The notes: generated by a model not told the origin, from the letters alone. Positions 26,553-35,336 are shown, counted from the stretch's first letter. The stretch: 64,000 nucleotides of DNA from Paenibacillus naphthalenovorans (GCF_900099895.1 NZ_FNDY01000010.1:62001-126000); one strand, 5' to 3'. Numbers and translations are program-made.

Positions 26553-26598
26553 GATTGAACGACTCTCCTTATCTATTTTAAAGCGCTGCGGCAGTTTT

Positions 26599-27303
26599 TT
26601 ATTGCAGCCGCTTCAGTAATTGATCTACAATACGGTATGAATTCTCTGAAGCCTGGACGGTAAATTCCGCAAAGTTCACATGCGCCGAACCATCCGCTTT
26701 ATCGGACATGGAGCGAATGACGACAAAAGGAACCCCGTTCATGGTGCAGACTTGAGCTACAGCCGCGCCCTCCATCTCCGTGCAGGCTCCCCCGAGCTCC
26801 GTGTACAGCTGCGCCACCGTTTCACGGCTCGCGATAAACTGGTCTCCGGAAAGCACACGCCCTTCTTTCACCCGTCCGCCGAATAACTCGCCGCTCACTT
26901 CCACAGCAAGCTTCCGTAAATGGTCGTCTGCGGCAAACAACGATGTCTCTTCATAAGGTATCGTGCCCCGGGGGAAGCCAAGCGCCGTTACGTCCATATC
27001 GTGCTGCAGGCATTCCGTCGATACGACGATATCCCCCACGTTCAGATCCGGATCTACCGCCCCGGCCACTCCGGTAAACACAATGGAGTCCACCCCGTAT
27101 GTATCAATCAAAATTTGCGTCGTTACGGCAGCGTTTACTTTGCCCACACCCGATTTGCAGAGCACGATCGGCCGGCCATGAAATTGTCCTTCATAGAACA
27201 CCACGCCCGCCTTTACCGATTCGTTTACCTGATCCATATGGTTATGGAACAGTTCGACCTCTTCCTTCATCGCCCCGATGACGCCGATTTTTGAATAAGC
27301 CAA
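26599..27303 (-). CDS. mtnN: 5'-methylthioadenosine/S-adenosylhomocysteine nucleosidase
   Basis: A 234-residue nucleoside phosphorylase-fold enzyme that cleaves adenine from methylthioadenosine and S-adenosylhomocysteine, recycling by-products of SAM use. Signatures are [43 protein letters not shown] (catalytic Glu) and [11 protein letters not shown] (catalytic Asp). TTG 27303 follows AAAGGAGG by 7 bases. It lies directly after the ccpA terminator and before glyS, so it either depends on readthrough from ccpA or on a promoter inside the ccpA end. Confidence 0.96.
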   Translation of the reverse strand: MAYSKIGVIGAMKEEVELFHNHMDQVNESVKAGVVFYEGQFHGRPIVLCKSGVGKVNAAVTTQILIDTYGVDSIVFTGVAGAVDPDLNVGDIVVSTECLQHDMDVTALGFPRGTIPYEETSLFAADDHLRKLAVEVSGELFGGRVKEGRVLSGDQFIASRETVAQLYTELGGACTEMEGAAVAQVCTMNGVPFVVIRSMSDKADGSAHVNFAEFTVQASENSYRIVDQLLKRLQ

Positions 27304-27319
27304 GCCAAGTCCTCCTTTA

Positions 27320-27354
27320 CAAAAAGAAGTGGCTCACGTTTAGCGTGAAGCCAC
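27320..27354 (-). terminator. Terminator at the end of ccpA
   Basis: Arms gtggctcacg (27329-27338) and cgtgaagccac (27344-27354) with a U-rich tail (TTCTTTTTG) on the minus strand. The ccpA stop is in the loop. Confidence 0.75.
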
Positions 27355-28353
27355 CGAATTTCTTTGAATGATATCGTGAGGTAACGTAACCTGCGTCAGC
27401 TCCGAGGCATCCTTGGTTTCCTTGTTCATCAGCTTGGTCAAAAGACGCATCGCCACGGCGCCGATATCATACATCGGTTGAGCTACCGTCGTCAGCTGAG
27501 GCCGAACCATGGACGCCATCCGGATATTATCCACACTGATGACGGATACATCATCCGGCACTTTCAGCCCGTTGTCCTGAAGCGCATGAATCGCGCCGAT
27601 CGCCATTTCGTCCGTCGCCGCAAAAATAGCCGTAGGACGCTCGTCCAGCTCCATGAAATATTTCGTGACCTCAAGACCTGATTCGTAACGGTAATTACCG
27701 ATACGGACATAATCCTCACGCAGCGGAATCCCGGCCTCCTCCAACGCCTTCTTGTAGCCTTGGTAACGCGCATATCCGTTCGTCGGATCCTGCAGAGTTC
27801 CGGATATCATGGCGATTTGACGATGGCCTTTCTGAATCAGCAATTGCACCGCATCGTAAGCGGCCTTCTCATGGTCGATATCGACCGACGGGATGGTCTT
27901 CTGTTCATCCGCCGTCGCGCAAAGCACGACCGGAACCGAAGAGGTCTTGAACGCTTCAATATGCTCTTCCGTGATAGCGCCGCCCATAAAGAGAAGTCCG
28001 TCAACCTGCTTCTCGAGAAGGGTGTTGATGACGCGTATTTCTTTATCCTTCTTTTTGTCCGCATTGCAAAGGATAATATTGTAGTGATACATGTTGGCGA
28101 TATCTTCAATGCCTCTTGCGACCTCGGAGAATATCGAGTTGGAAATATCGGGAATGACCACGCCGACGGTTGTCGTCTTCTTGCTGGCCAAGCCTCTGGC
28201 CACCGCATTCGGACGATAGCCTAAACGCTCAATGGCTTCAAAAACTTTCTTCCGTGTTTGCGGCTTCACGTTGGGATTGTTGTTGACTACTCGGGAAACG
28301 GTCGCCATGGAAACGCCCGCTTCTCTTGCTACATCATAAATTGTCACAGTCAC
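27340..28353 (-). CDS. ccpA: Catabolite control protein A (LacI family)
   Basis: A 337-residue global carbon regulator. The N terminus [20 protein letters not shown] is the CcpA helix-turn-helix and hinge ([20 protein letters not shown]) is typical; the effector domain includes the HPr-Ser-P binding side. With HPr(Ser-P) it binds cre sites and represses or activates carbon genes. GTG 28353 is chosen because GGAGAG is 7 bases upstream and it gives MTVTIYDV, equal in length to the B. subtilis start; TTG 28368 or ATG 28359 are less likely. Its own window holds one clear target, the acsA/acuA cre. Confidence 0.97.
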   Translation of the reverse strand: MTVTIYDVAREAGVSMATVSRVVNNNPNVKPQTRKKVFEAIERLGYRPNAVARGLASKKTTTVGVVIPDISNSIFSEVARGIEDIANMYHYNIILCNADKKKDKEIRVINTLLEKQVDGLLFMGGAITEEHIEAFKTSSVPVVLCATADEQKTIPSVDIDHEKAAYDAVQLLIQKGHRQIAMISGTLQDPTNGYARYQGYKKALEEAGIPLREDYVRIGNYRYESGLEVTKYFMELDERPTAIFAATDEMAIGAIHALQDNGLKVPDDVSVISVDNIRMASMVRPQLTTVAQPMYDIGAVAMRLLTKLMNKETKDASELTQVTLPHDIIQRNSVASR

Positions 28354-28405
28354 GGCCATTCTCTCCAATGTTAAAAATTATAATGCGATCATGTCATTTA
28401 GCCTT

Positions 28406-28434
28406 ATCATACGACAAAATGCCTGATTTCGCAA
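28406..28434 (-). promoter_or_regulatory. ccpA promoter
   Basis: TTGCGA (28429-28434) and TATGAT (28406-28411) on the minus strand, spacing 17. Confidence 0.6.
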
Positions 28435-28477
28435 CGAATATAGGCTTAATCCTATGTTCATAGTATCAAATTACATC

Positions 28478-28507
28478 AAAAAAAGCCAACTGCAGGGCAG
28501 CGGCTTT
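28478..28507 (-). terminator. Terminator after the zinc-ribbon gene
   Basis: Arms aaagcc and ggcttt with inner CTG/CAG pairing and a run of seven A's giving a U tract on the minus strand. Confidence 0.6.
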
Positions 28508-28923
28508 CAAAAATCGTGTACTGTTATGGCATGTTTGGCGATTTGAGACAAGCGTTTTCTAATATCATCCACCCACGGCCCGTCGTTAAGCGACTGGGCA
28601 AGAAGCAGCAAATCCAGCAGCTCGTTGATGCGTTCCTGGATGATGGCTTCCACCGGATCGGAAGCCCGATTCTTATCCGTCACTTTTACCATCAGATGGG
28701 CGACTTCGCTGACCTCCTCGAATTGCAGCTGCTGCTTTTCCGGCTTGCTGCCAAGCGTTCCGATTAATCCGGTCAGCTCCGGCTTCACCTCGGGATATAC
28801 TTCACTTCGGCTGCAAGCTTCACAAGAAAAAACAGGGACGTTTTCGATTTCAACTTTGTTTTGATAAATCACGGTGCGGAGGCGGATACCCATGTATTCA
28901 CCGCATTTGCACTGCTTCTGCAA
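28507..28923 (-). CDS. Hypothetical protein with N-terminal zinc ribbon
   Basis: A 138-residue protein of unknown function. Cysteine pairs at 5/7 (CKC) and 34/37 (CEAC) around a beta-strand region (TVIYQNKVEIENVPVFSCEA) suggest a zinc ribbon similar to YgiT-type domains. The rest (about 60-138) looks helical and acidic/basic mixed, with ERINELLDLLLLAQSL. No toxin or HTH partner is next to it. TTG 28923 is preferred because AAAGGAG lies 8 bases upstream. It sits between VanZ and ccpA, same strand. Confidence 0.75.
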   Translation of the reverse strand: MQKQCKCGEYMGIRLRTVIYQNKVEIENVPVFSCEACSRSEVYPEVKPELTGLIGTLGSKPEKQQLQFEEVSEVAHLMVKVTDKNRASDPVEAIIQERINELLDLLLLAQSLNDGPWVDDIRKRLSQIAKHAITVHDF

Positions 28924-29011
28924 CGATACCACTCCTTTATGACGACAGCCAACCCTTTCTCCATAGGTTCAGATATTCTACCTTGGTTCAACTTTTCCTT
29001 CCGAAAGGCGG

Positions 29012-29425
29012 TTAGTAATATTTAGCACCGGAGAGCCGGCCGTACCAGCGCCGGACAAAAGGAATATAGAGCAGCAGCATGGCTAGTGCGGCTCCGATAG
29101 CGTCATTGCGAATATCCTTGAGATCGGGCGTCCGCCCCGGAACGAACGATTGGTGGTATTCATCGGTCACGCCGTACAGAACACAAAGCAGTATAACGGC
29201 AAGCTTAACTCCAAGGCTTAACCGCTTCGGACGCCATGCCCATAGATATGTCCAGGCCAAAATAAAATAGGCCGCAAAATGTCCCCAATCAAAGCCTTCC
29301 ATCATCGGAACAAAGCGGCGGACGATGTCCAGCCAGCCGCCCACATCTTCCCCTGTCCGGGAAGACAAATAAAAAATGACCGCCATCCACAGCAGGGAAG
29401 GCAGCCATCGAATGAATACATGCAT
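29012..29425 (-). CDS. VanZ family membrane protein
   Basis: A 137-residue protein with four hydrophobic segments and the VanZ-like pattern WMAVIFYLSSRTG, DWGHFAAYFILAW, YGVTDEYHQSFVPGR and a final D...D motif. VanZ of enterococci gives low-level teicoplanin resistance, but most relatives have no known substrate. ATG 29425 is taken from the GGAG site 10 bases upstream. About 40 bases after the DJ-1 gene, likely the same transcript. Confidence 0.85.
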   Translation of the reverse strand: MHVFIRWLPSLLWMAVIFYLSSRTGEDVGGWLDIVRRFVPMMEGFDWGHFAAYFILAWTYLWAWRPKRLSLGVKLAVILLCVLYGVTDEYHQSFVPGRTPDLKDIRNDAIGAALAMLLLYIPFVRRWYGRLSGAKYY

Positions 29426-29464
29426 TCCGTTTTGGCTCCTAACTGCTATCAACTTGCCGAAGCT

Positions 29465-29998
29465 TTATTTGCGGATATACCCGGCCAATACGTCGACGAA
29501 CGTTTTCGTAAATGCGGGAAGATCCGGGGGCCTGCGGCCGGAGACGATATTCCGGTCCACTACAACCTCTTGATCCACCCAGATGGCTCCGGCGTTCTCC
29601 AGGTCGTCCTTAATCCCCGGGGTCGAGGTCATGGTATAGCCCTTACAAATTTTGGCGGATGCCAACACCCAGCCGGCGTGACAAATATGGGCAATCGGCT
29701 TCTCGGCAGCATGAAATTCCTTGGTGAGCCGAAGCACGGATGCATAACGGCGCAATTTGTCAGGGGCCCAGCCGCCGGGGATATACAAGCCAATATAGTC
29801 CTCGGAACGAACTTCATCCAGAGCATGGTCGGTTGTCAGCGGAACCCCGTATTTGCCGTGATATACCGTATTGGCTTTGGGACCGGCGAGGTGCACCTCC
29901 GCTCCGGCCTCCTTCAGCCGCAGCACCGGATACCACATCTCCAAATCTTCAAAATCCTCGTCTACAAAAGCAAGCACTTTGCGGCCTTTTAATTCCAT
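29465..29998 (-). CDS. DJ-1/PfpI family protein
   Basis: A 177-residue single-domain DJ-1/PfpI protein. The nucleophile elbow is HICHAGW (Cys), with DEDFEDLEMWYP near the N terminus supplying the acidic partner and YIPGGWAPDKLRR in the middle. Members act as glyoxalase/deglycase-like enzymes, hydratases or peptidases, often in stress defence; the activity here cannot be fixed. ATG 29998 follows GGAGG. It lies downstream of Enzyme I. Confidence 0.9.
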   Translation of the reverse strand: MELKGRKVLAFVDEDFEDLEMWYPVLRLKEAGAEVHLAGPKANTVYHGKYGVPLTTDHALDEVRSEDYIGLYIPGGWAPDKLRRYASVLRLTKEFHAAEKPIAHICHAGWVLASAKICKGYTMTSTPGIKDDLENAGAIWVDQEVVVDRNIVSGRRPPDLPAFTKTFVDVLAGYIRK

Positions 29999-30050
29999 CT
30001 TCGTTTTCCTCCCACAAATTTATGGATCGTCTCTTGCAACGGCGAGCGGG

Positions 30051-31817
30051 TTAACAGCAGCCGCTTGCCGGCCAATGAGGTTTGGTTTCCTCCGCCAAAT
30101 CAGTCTCCAGATAGCGGCCGAGCACCTTGATGACAGCGGAGCTGGACGTACATTTGGACAACTCGTCCCATATGCCCTCGGTATCGCTGTATTTGCTTTG
30201 CAGCAAGCTGTTTTTCACCTTCAATATGGCTTGGACCGACATGCTTAATTCCTTAATTCCAAGCGACAGCCAGATCGGCAGGGCGCGTATATCCCCTGCG
30301 AGCTCGCCGCATACGCTGACATGCGTTTTGAACCGCTTGGCGTTATCTACGATCATCTTCAGCATACGCAGCACCGCAGGATGATAAGGATCGTACAGAT
30401 GAGCCACCTGTTCATTCATCCGGTCTACAGCCAGTACGTACTGTACCAAATCGTTCGTACCGATGCTGAAGAAATCAACCTCTTGGGCCAGCAGGTCGGA
30501 GATCATGACCGATGCCGGCAGCTCAATCATAATGCCTACCTCAACCTCCTCGCTGAAGGGCACTTTAGCTTCCCTCAACTCCTGCTTGGCTTCTTCCAGC
30601 AATTCATTTGCCCGATGCAGTTCTTCTAGGCTGCTGATCATCGGATACATGATTTTGACGCTGCCGTAATGACTGGCCCGGAGGATGGCACGCAGCTGCG
30701 TCTTGAACAAATCGGTCCGGTCCAGCATCACTCGTATCGCGCGGTATCCAAGCGAAGGATTCTCCTCTTCGGGCAATGCCAAATAATCCAAATGCTTGTC
30801 GCCGCCGATGTCGAGCGTGCGGATCACGACCGGCTTCCCTTGAAGCCGCTCGGCGACCTCACGGTAAACAACAAACTGCTCCTCTTCTTGCGGGAAGGTG
30901 CTCCGGTCCATGTACAAAAATTCCGTCCGGAACAGACCCACGCCGGATGCCCCGTTGCGGATCACTAAATCCAGCTCCTTCACCGAGCTGATGTTGGCTG
31001 CAAGATTCATCTGCCAGCCGTCTTCGGTTTGGGAAGGCAGGTGCGCCAATTTTTGCAGCTGTTCCTGGATCGCCTTCCAAGATTCCCTTCGCGCTTCGTA
31101 CTGCCGAATAATTTCTTCCTCCGGATTGACGTAAACGATCCCTTCATCTCCGTCGATGATAAGGTAATCTCCGTTTTGAATCGGCGTTTGCAGCTTTCCC
31201 TCAAGCCCAAGCACATAAGGCACGCTCATGGCGCGGGCCATGATGGCCACGTGCGAGGTTTTGCCCCCCATCATCGTAACAATCCCCATCGTTTGATTGA
31301 CGTCAAGATGAACCATTTGGGAAGGAATTAATTCTTTAGCTACCAGAATATACGGCTGATCCTTAGGAGGGAGCGTCTCTTCGAGCGCTCCGAGCAAATG
31401 CTTGAGCAGTCGGTTGCCGACATCCTTAATATCCAGCGCCCGCTCCTTCATGTAATGATCGTCCAACAGATCGAACATGTTGACAAATTTATCAATCGCT
31501 TCCTTGACCGCTACCTCCGCAGCCTTATACTGGCGCTGCATGATCCCTTGCACTTCGCTCATAAAGATCGGGTCTTCAAGGATCGCCAGGTGAGCGTCGA
31601 AAATTTGCGTCTGCTCTTCGCCCAGTACACTGACGAACTCTTGCTTGATCTGCTCGATCTCCACCTTGGAATGATGGATCCCGTCATATAACCGTTCGAA
31701 TTCATAAGCCAAATCCGCAACGTCGATCAGCTTATCGGGAAAGTCCCATTCCCATGTCGGGATGACAAAAGCTTTGCCCATGGCAATACCGGATGATGCT
31801 CCGATTCCCTCAATCAA
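30051..31817 (-). CDS. ptsI: Phosphoenolpyruvate-protein phosphotransferase (PTS Enzyme I)
   Basis: A 588-residue PTS Enzyme I that moves phosphate from PEP to HPr. The swivelling domain has the active histidine in GGKTSHVAIMARA (His 189, the same number as in B. subtilis PtsI); the PEP-binding barrel has FRTEFLYMDR, SIGTNDLVQYVLAVDR and VCGELAGD. TTG 31817 is chosen from GGAGG 8 bases upstream; it overlaps the end of the PTS permease gene by eight bases, so the two are translationally coupled. No ptsH is adjacent. The extra C-terminal tail ends in GCC. Confidence 0.96.
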   Translation of the reverse strand: MIEGIGASSGIAMGKAFVIPTWEWDFPDKLIDVADLAYEFERLYDGIHHSKVEIEQIKQEFVSVLGEEQTQIFDAHLAILEDPIFMSEVQGIMQRQYKAAEVAVKEAIDKFVNMFDLLDDHYMKERALDIKDVGNRLLKHLLGALEETLPPKDQPYILVAKELIPSQMVHLDVNQTMGIVTMMGGKTSHVAIMARAMSVPYVLGLEGKLQTPIQNGDYLIIDGDEGIVYVNPEEEIIRQYEARRESWKAIQEQLQKLAHLPSQTEDGWQMNLAANISSVKELDLVIRNGASGVGLFRTEFLYMDRSTFPQEEEQFVVYREVAERLQGKPVVIRTLDIGGDKHLDYLALPEEENPSLGYRAIRVMLDRTDLFKTQLRAILRASHYGSVKIMYPMISSLEELHRANELLEEAKQELREAKVPFSEEVEVGIMIELPASVMISDLLAQEVDFFSIGTNDLVQYVLAVDRMNEQVAHLYDPYHPAVLRMLKMIVDNAKRFKTHVSVCGELAGDIRALPIWLSLGIKELSMSVQAILKVKNSLLQSKYSDTEGIWDELSKCTSSSAVIKVLGRYLETDLAEETKPHWPASGCC

Positions 31818-33699
31818 AAGCGTTCCCTCCCTCTGTGACGGCATCCTTGAGTACGACCGACATAACGGACGCCTGGCCTTTTTTCACCGTTTTATAAGGC
31901 GCAAAGCTCCATGACTTGACCTTATCGACGTTGGTGATCAGCATTGGCGTCGCCAGCGATTTACTGTTCTTTTTCACCCTGTTCAAATTGAACCGAACCA
32001 GCAGCTGACCAGGCTCCACCTGGTCTCCTTCTTTAACGAAGCAGGTGAAATATTTCCCCTGAAGATGAGACGTGTCGATACCGATATGCAGCAGTACCTG
32101 AAGACCATGTTCCGTTTCGATACCAATCGCATGAAGCGACGGATATACATGGATGATCTTACCGCCCACAGGAGCTACGAGTTCCCCCTTTTCAGGGAGA
32201 AAAGCTACCCCGTTGCCGACGATCTTCCCGGCAAAAATTTTGTCCGGCACTTCTTCCAGCGGAATCATGCGGCCCTGCATGGGCGAGTTGAACAGGACTT
32301 GCTTAATGTCCCTGCGCAGCGCCTTATTGATTTCCTCACGGATCAGCTCGGAATAGGTGCCGAAAACCACCTGCACGTTCCCCCCGCCCAACCGGATGAC
32401 TCCGGCTGCGCCCAGATGCTTAAGCGCCGCGGTGTCCATCAGACGATCGTTGACGAGAGTCAGACGAAGGCGGGTAATGCAGGCTTCAATGTTCTTGATG
32501 TTGTTCTTTCCCCCCAGGGCCTGCAGAATCAGCGGGGAACGATAAGGAATATCCCCTGCCCACTCTTCCAGCTGCGAGCCTTCCTCGCGGCCGGGTGTAG
32601 GGATGCGGAATCGGCGTATCGCCCAACGAAACAAGACGTAATAGACCATTCCGTATGCCAGACCGATCGGGATGAGGAGCCAGCCGTTTTTCGCCAGGTG
32701 CAGGTTGATTAAAAAGTCGATCGCGCCTGCCGCGTAGGAGAACCCGTGGTGGATGTCCAGAGCAAATGCAATCCACATCGCAAAACCGGAGAGAATGGCA
32801 TGCACAATAAAAAGATACGGCGCCACGAATAAAAAGGCGAACTCGATCGGCTCCGTCACACCGGTTAAAAAACAGGCAAACGCCGCGGTTAAAAATGTGG
32901 CGCGAACTTTCGGCTTCAAGTCTTCGCGCGCTTCATGGATAATGGCCAGCGCAATGGCCGGGAGCGCAAACATCATGATCGGATATAACCCGGCCATATA
33001 GAACCCTGCTTCGGGATCGCCGGCAAAAAAACGGGGCAGGTCTCCGAACACCGGCTGACCGTTAGCGTCGTAAGCCCCTAGCTGGAACCAGAAAAAATTA
33101 TTAAACACGTGATGAAGACCTGAAGGCACCAACAGCCTGTGAATGATTCCATACAAGAAGGTCCCGAATCCGCCCAGACCCAAGATGACATTCGTCAGCG
33201 CTTGCATGCCCGATTCCAAAGCAGGACCTATATGAATCATGACCACGATCAGAATAAAAATGGCCAGACCCATAAGCAGCGGCACCATCCGCGGGCCACC
33301 GAAAAATTGTATATATTCGGGAAGCTGAATATGCTTCACCCGATGATAAATTACCGCCGCCAGCAAACCGATCAGAATCCCGCCCGGAACTCCAAGCTGG
33401 AACGATTCGCCCAAAAAATGCTTCAGCGATTCACTGAACATATAATGCCCAATTAAGGCCGACATTCCCGCTATGCCCGCGCTCTCCGTCAGGCCGAGCG
33501 CAACGCCCACGGCAAAAATCAGCGGCAAATAAGTAAAGATCGTCGTCCCGGCCATCGTTAAAATTTCCCCGATTTGGGGCAATTGCATTTGTTCCCAAGG
33601 CAGCGAACCGAGACGCAGCAAAATGGCTGCAACGGGAAGCGTTATCGTGGGCAGCATCAAAGATCGGCCAAGCTGCTGCAGGTTTCCCATCCAATTCAA
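31810..33699 (-). CDS. PTS transporter EIICBA, N-acetylglucosamine/glucose family
   Basis: A 629-residue fused permease of the glucose-GlcNAc PTS family. The IIC domain (about 1-365) has ten hydrophobic segments and TGVTEPIEFAFLFVAP; IIB follows with the phosphocysteine in NIEACITRLRL (Cys 407); IIA ends the protein with the phosphohistidine in LLHIGIDTSHLQG (His 538) and partner His 523. The opening LGRSLMLPTITLPVAA resembles NagE. It imports and phosphorylates the sugar; GlcNAc is favoured but not proven. TTG 33699 follows GGGGGAG. The gene starts a unit with ptsI. Confidence 0.93.
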   Translation of the reverse strand: MNWMGNLQQLGRSLMLPTITLPVAAILLRLGSLPWEQMQLPQIGEILTMAGTTIFTYLPLIFAVGVALGLTESAGIAGMSALIGHYMFSESLKHFLGESFQLGVPGGILIGLLAAVIYHRVKHIQLPEYIQFFGGPRMVPLLMGLAIFILIVVMIHIGPALESGMQALTNVILGLGGFGTFLYGIIHRLLVPSGLHHVFNNFFWFQLGAYDANGQPVFGDLPRFFAGDPEAGFYMAGLYPIMMFALPAIALAIIHEAREDLKPKVRATFLTAAFACFLTGVTEPIEFAFLFVAPYLFIVHAILSGFAMWIAFALDIHHGFSYAAGAIDFLINLHLAKNGWLLIPIGLAYGMVYYVLFRWAIRRFRIPTPGREEGSQLEEWAGDIPYRSPLILQALGGKNNIKNIEACITRLRLTLVNDRLMDTAALKHLGAAGVIRLGGGNVQVVFGTYSELIREEINKALRRDIKQVLFNSPMQGRMIPLEEVPDKIFAGKIVGNGVAFLPEKGELVAPVGGKIIHVYPSLHAIGIETEHGLQVLLHIGIDTSHLQGKYFTCFVKEGDQVEPGQLLVRFNLNRVKKNSKSLATPMLITNVDKVKSWSFAPYKTVKKGQASVMSVVLKDAVTEGGNAFD

Positions 33700-33727
33700 A
33701 GCAAGCCGCTCCCCCTTTCATATTAAG

Positions 33728-33756
33728 ATCGTAAGGCTTGGACACTTTTTTGTCAA
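33728..33756 (-). promoter_or_regulatory. Promoter of the PTS-ptsI unit
   Basis: TTGACA (33751-33756) and TACGAT (33728-33733) on the minus strand, spacing 17. Confidence 0.65.
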
Positions 33757-33779
33757 ACAATGAAATGAAGCCTCCGCAA

Positions 33780-33811
33780 GAAAAAAAGAGACGGAAATGA
33801 ATATCCGTCCC
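33780..33811 (-). terminator. Terminator after the Gln-rich repeat gene
   Basis: Arms gagacgga (33788-33795) and tccgtccc (33804-33811) with seven or more A's before them (U tract on the minus strand). Confidence 0.75.
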
Positions 33812-33831
33812 TTTTAACCAATCCCGATAAA

Positions 33832-34554
33832 TCAGACTTGATATCTGTTGATGCTGCTGACATTCACCCCGAATTGACTTTGAGACGGCTGTGTGGAGTC
33901 CGAGCGCAAATAGGCGTCATGGCCTTGTTGGTCTCCACGGTAGTTCGCCGTGTGATAAGACTGCGGGTTTTGATATTGTCCGTATTGTTGTTGTTGGTTG
34001 GAAACGCCGAATTGTTGGCTTATTCCCGCGTTGTACTGGCTGCCGAATTGGCTCGATTGACCGGCAAACCCGCTGTATTGGCTTTGGGACGGCTGGCTGG
34101 AATCCGAACGCAGGTAAGCATCATGACCCGCTTGATTCCCGCGGTAGTTCGCCGTATGATAAGACTGCGGGTTCTGGTATTGTCCGTATTGTTGTTGGTT
34201 GGAAACGCCGAATTGTTGGCTTATTCCCGCGTTGTACTGGCTGCCGAATTGGCTCGATTGACTGGCAAACCCGCTGTATTGGCTTTGGGACGGCTGGCTG
34301 GAATCCGAACGCAGGTAAGCATCATGACCCGCTTGATTCCCGCGGTAGTTGGCGGTGTGGTAAGATCCGGCGTTTTGATTAGAACCGAAAGACGAATTCC
34401 ACTGATTGTTCGTTCCTTGGTTCAAGGATTGGTTATACTGGGATTGAACATAGCCCACCGGTTGGTATTTGGTTTCATACCCGCGGTACTGGGAACCGTA
34501 ATGAGCTCCTGCCTGATTTTGAACATTGTTTTGGAAGCCCTGTTGATTATACAT
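33832..34554 (-). CDS. Gln/Ser/Tyr-rich protein with 67-68-residue tandem repeats
   Basis: A 240-residue protein of unknown function, almost without hydrophobic core residues and very rich in Gln, Ser, Tyr, Asn and Gly. Two and a half direct repeats begin at residues 64, 131 and 199; each opens with SYHTANYRG, continues GHDAYLRSDSSQPSQSQ and passes into a Q/Y/G-rich spacer. The N-terminal 60 residues are related in composition only. There is no signal peptide or membrane segment. Composition resembles prion-like or structural spore/coat proteins, but that is inference. ATG 34554 has a perfect AAGGAGG site that can be masked by an upstream complementary arm. Flanking genes are thiE and the PTS. 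Confidence 0.85.
   Translation of the reverse strand: MYNQQGFQNNVQNQAGAHYGSQYRGYETKYQPVGYVQSQYNQSLNQGTNNQWNSSFGSNQNAGSYHTANYRGNQAGHDAYLRSDSSQPSQSQYSGFASQSSQFGSQYNAGISQQFGVSNQQQYGQYQNPQSYHTANYRGNQAGHDAYLRSDSSQPSQSQYSGFAGQSSQFGSQYNAGISQQFGVSNQQQQYGQYQNPQSYHTANYRGDQQGHDAYLRSDSTQPSQSQFGVNVSSINRYQV
33874..34365 (-). repeat. Coding tandem repeat, about 201-204 bases per unit
   Basis: Units 34365-34165, 34164-33961 and a partial 33960-33874 are nearly identical at the DNA level (only scattered substitutions and one added codon), which points to recent duplication or gene conversion. Confidence 0.88.
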
Positions 34555-34555
34555 G

Positions 34556-34654
34556 AAAATCCTCCTTGAATGAGATTAAGAAGTCTTCCGGTTCCGGCGC
34601 ACATTCGTCCGTTCTATTCCGAAAGCCTTTCTTATTTTCTTCAAGGAGGATTTT
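34556..34654 (-). promoter_or_regulatory. Long-range hairpin masking the ribosome site of the repeat-protein gene
   Basis: The ribosome site arm (complement of 34556-34570, RNA UUCAAGGAGGAUUUU) is perfectly complementary over 15 bases to an arm at 34640-34654, 69 bases upstream. In the mRNA the two would pair and bury the whole Shine-Dalgarno sequence just before the start codon. Whether the transcript begins upstream of 34654 is not known. Confidence 0.6.
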
Positions 34655-34687
34655 TTTTATAACCTTGCCGGATCTTTTTTTCAATCG

Positions 34688-35335
34688 TCAGCGTGCGCCA
34701 AGCACTTCCAGCTTCAGCCGTTCGGCGGCAAGACGCGGATCCCGGCTATGAACAATGGCGGATACGACGGCTACGCCGTCCGCACCGGCCGCTACAACGG
34801 GGGCGGCTTGTCCGTGTCCGATTCCCCCTATGCCAACCATGGGAATGCGGCTCCAGCGCTGCTTGATTTGGCCGAGAAGCCGGGTGCCGATCGGCTCGCC
34901 TGCATCGCCTTTGGTCAGTGTGGAGTAGATGGCCCCGACACCCAGATAATCCGCCCCGTTCTGCACTGCCCATTCCACTTCTTCCATCGTCCCTGCGGAG
35001 ATCCCGACGATGGCGTCCTTGCCCATCAGCCTGCGCGCCTCCGAGCCGGGAAGATCGTCCTGGCCTACATGAACGCCGTCGGCTTCAAGCAGTAAGGCAA
35101 CGTCTACCCTATCATTAACAATAAAGGGAACGCCGAACTCCCGGCATAATTCCCGGATCGGCCGGGCCTCCTTCAGAACCCGGGATAACGGCGCTTTCTT
35201 CTCTCTGAGCTGCAGCATCGTAATGCCGCCTTCCAAAGCAGCCTTCGCCGTTTCAAGGGCGGTTCTTCCCTCATAAGCGTCAAGCCCCATAACCAAATAA
35301 ACAGCTAAACGATTTTGCAGGTTTTCCCGAAACAA
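34688..35335 (-). CDS. thiE: Thiamine phosphate synthase
   Basis: A 215-residue TIM-barrel enzyme joining HMP-pyrophosphate and the thiazole phosphate to thiamine monophosphate. Family motifs are GGITMLQLREK, FIVNDRVDVALLLEADGVHVGQDDL, VGISAGTMEEV, YLGVGAIYSTLTKGDA and PMVGIGGIG. TTG 35335 follows GGAGGG and lies one base after the stop of the CoA-binding gene, so the two are coupled. No other thiamine genes or TPP riboswitch are nearby, so regulation differs from a usual thi operon. Confidence 0.95.
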   Translation of the reverse strand: MFRENLQNRLAVYLVMGLDAYEGRTALETAKAALEGGITMLQLREKKAPLSRVLKEARPIRELCREFGVPFIVNDRVDVALLLEADGVHVGQDDLPGSEARRLMGKDAIVGISAGTMEEVEWAVQNGADYLGVGAIYSTLTKGDAGEPIGTRLLGQIKQRWSRIPMVGIGGIGHGQAAPVVAAGADGVAVVSAIVHSRDPRLAAERLKLEVLGAR

Positions 35336-35336
35336 C

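Noticed and set aside
33874..34365. Direct repeats that could look like a CRISPR or satellite
   Set aside because: Units are about 200 bases, lie in frame inside a coding region and have no spacers.
33838..34569. A 243-codon + strand frame rich in Leu/Val/Arg with internal repeats
   Set aside because: The repeats are only the complement of the Gln-rich repeats; the minus-strand frame has the ribosome site and terminator.
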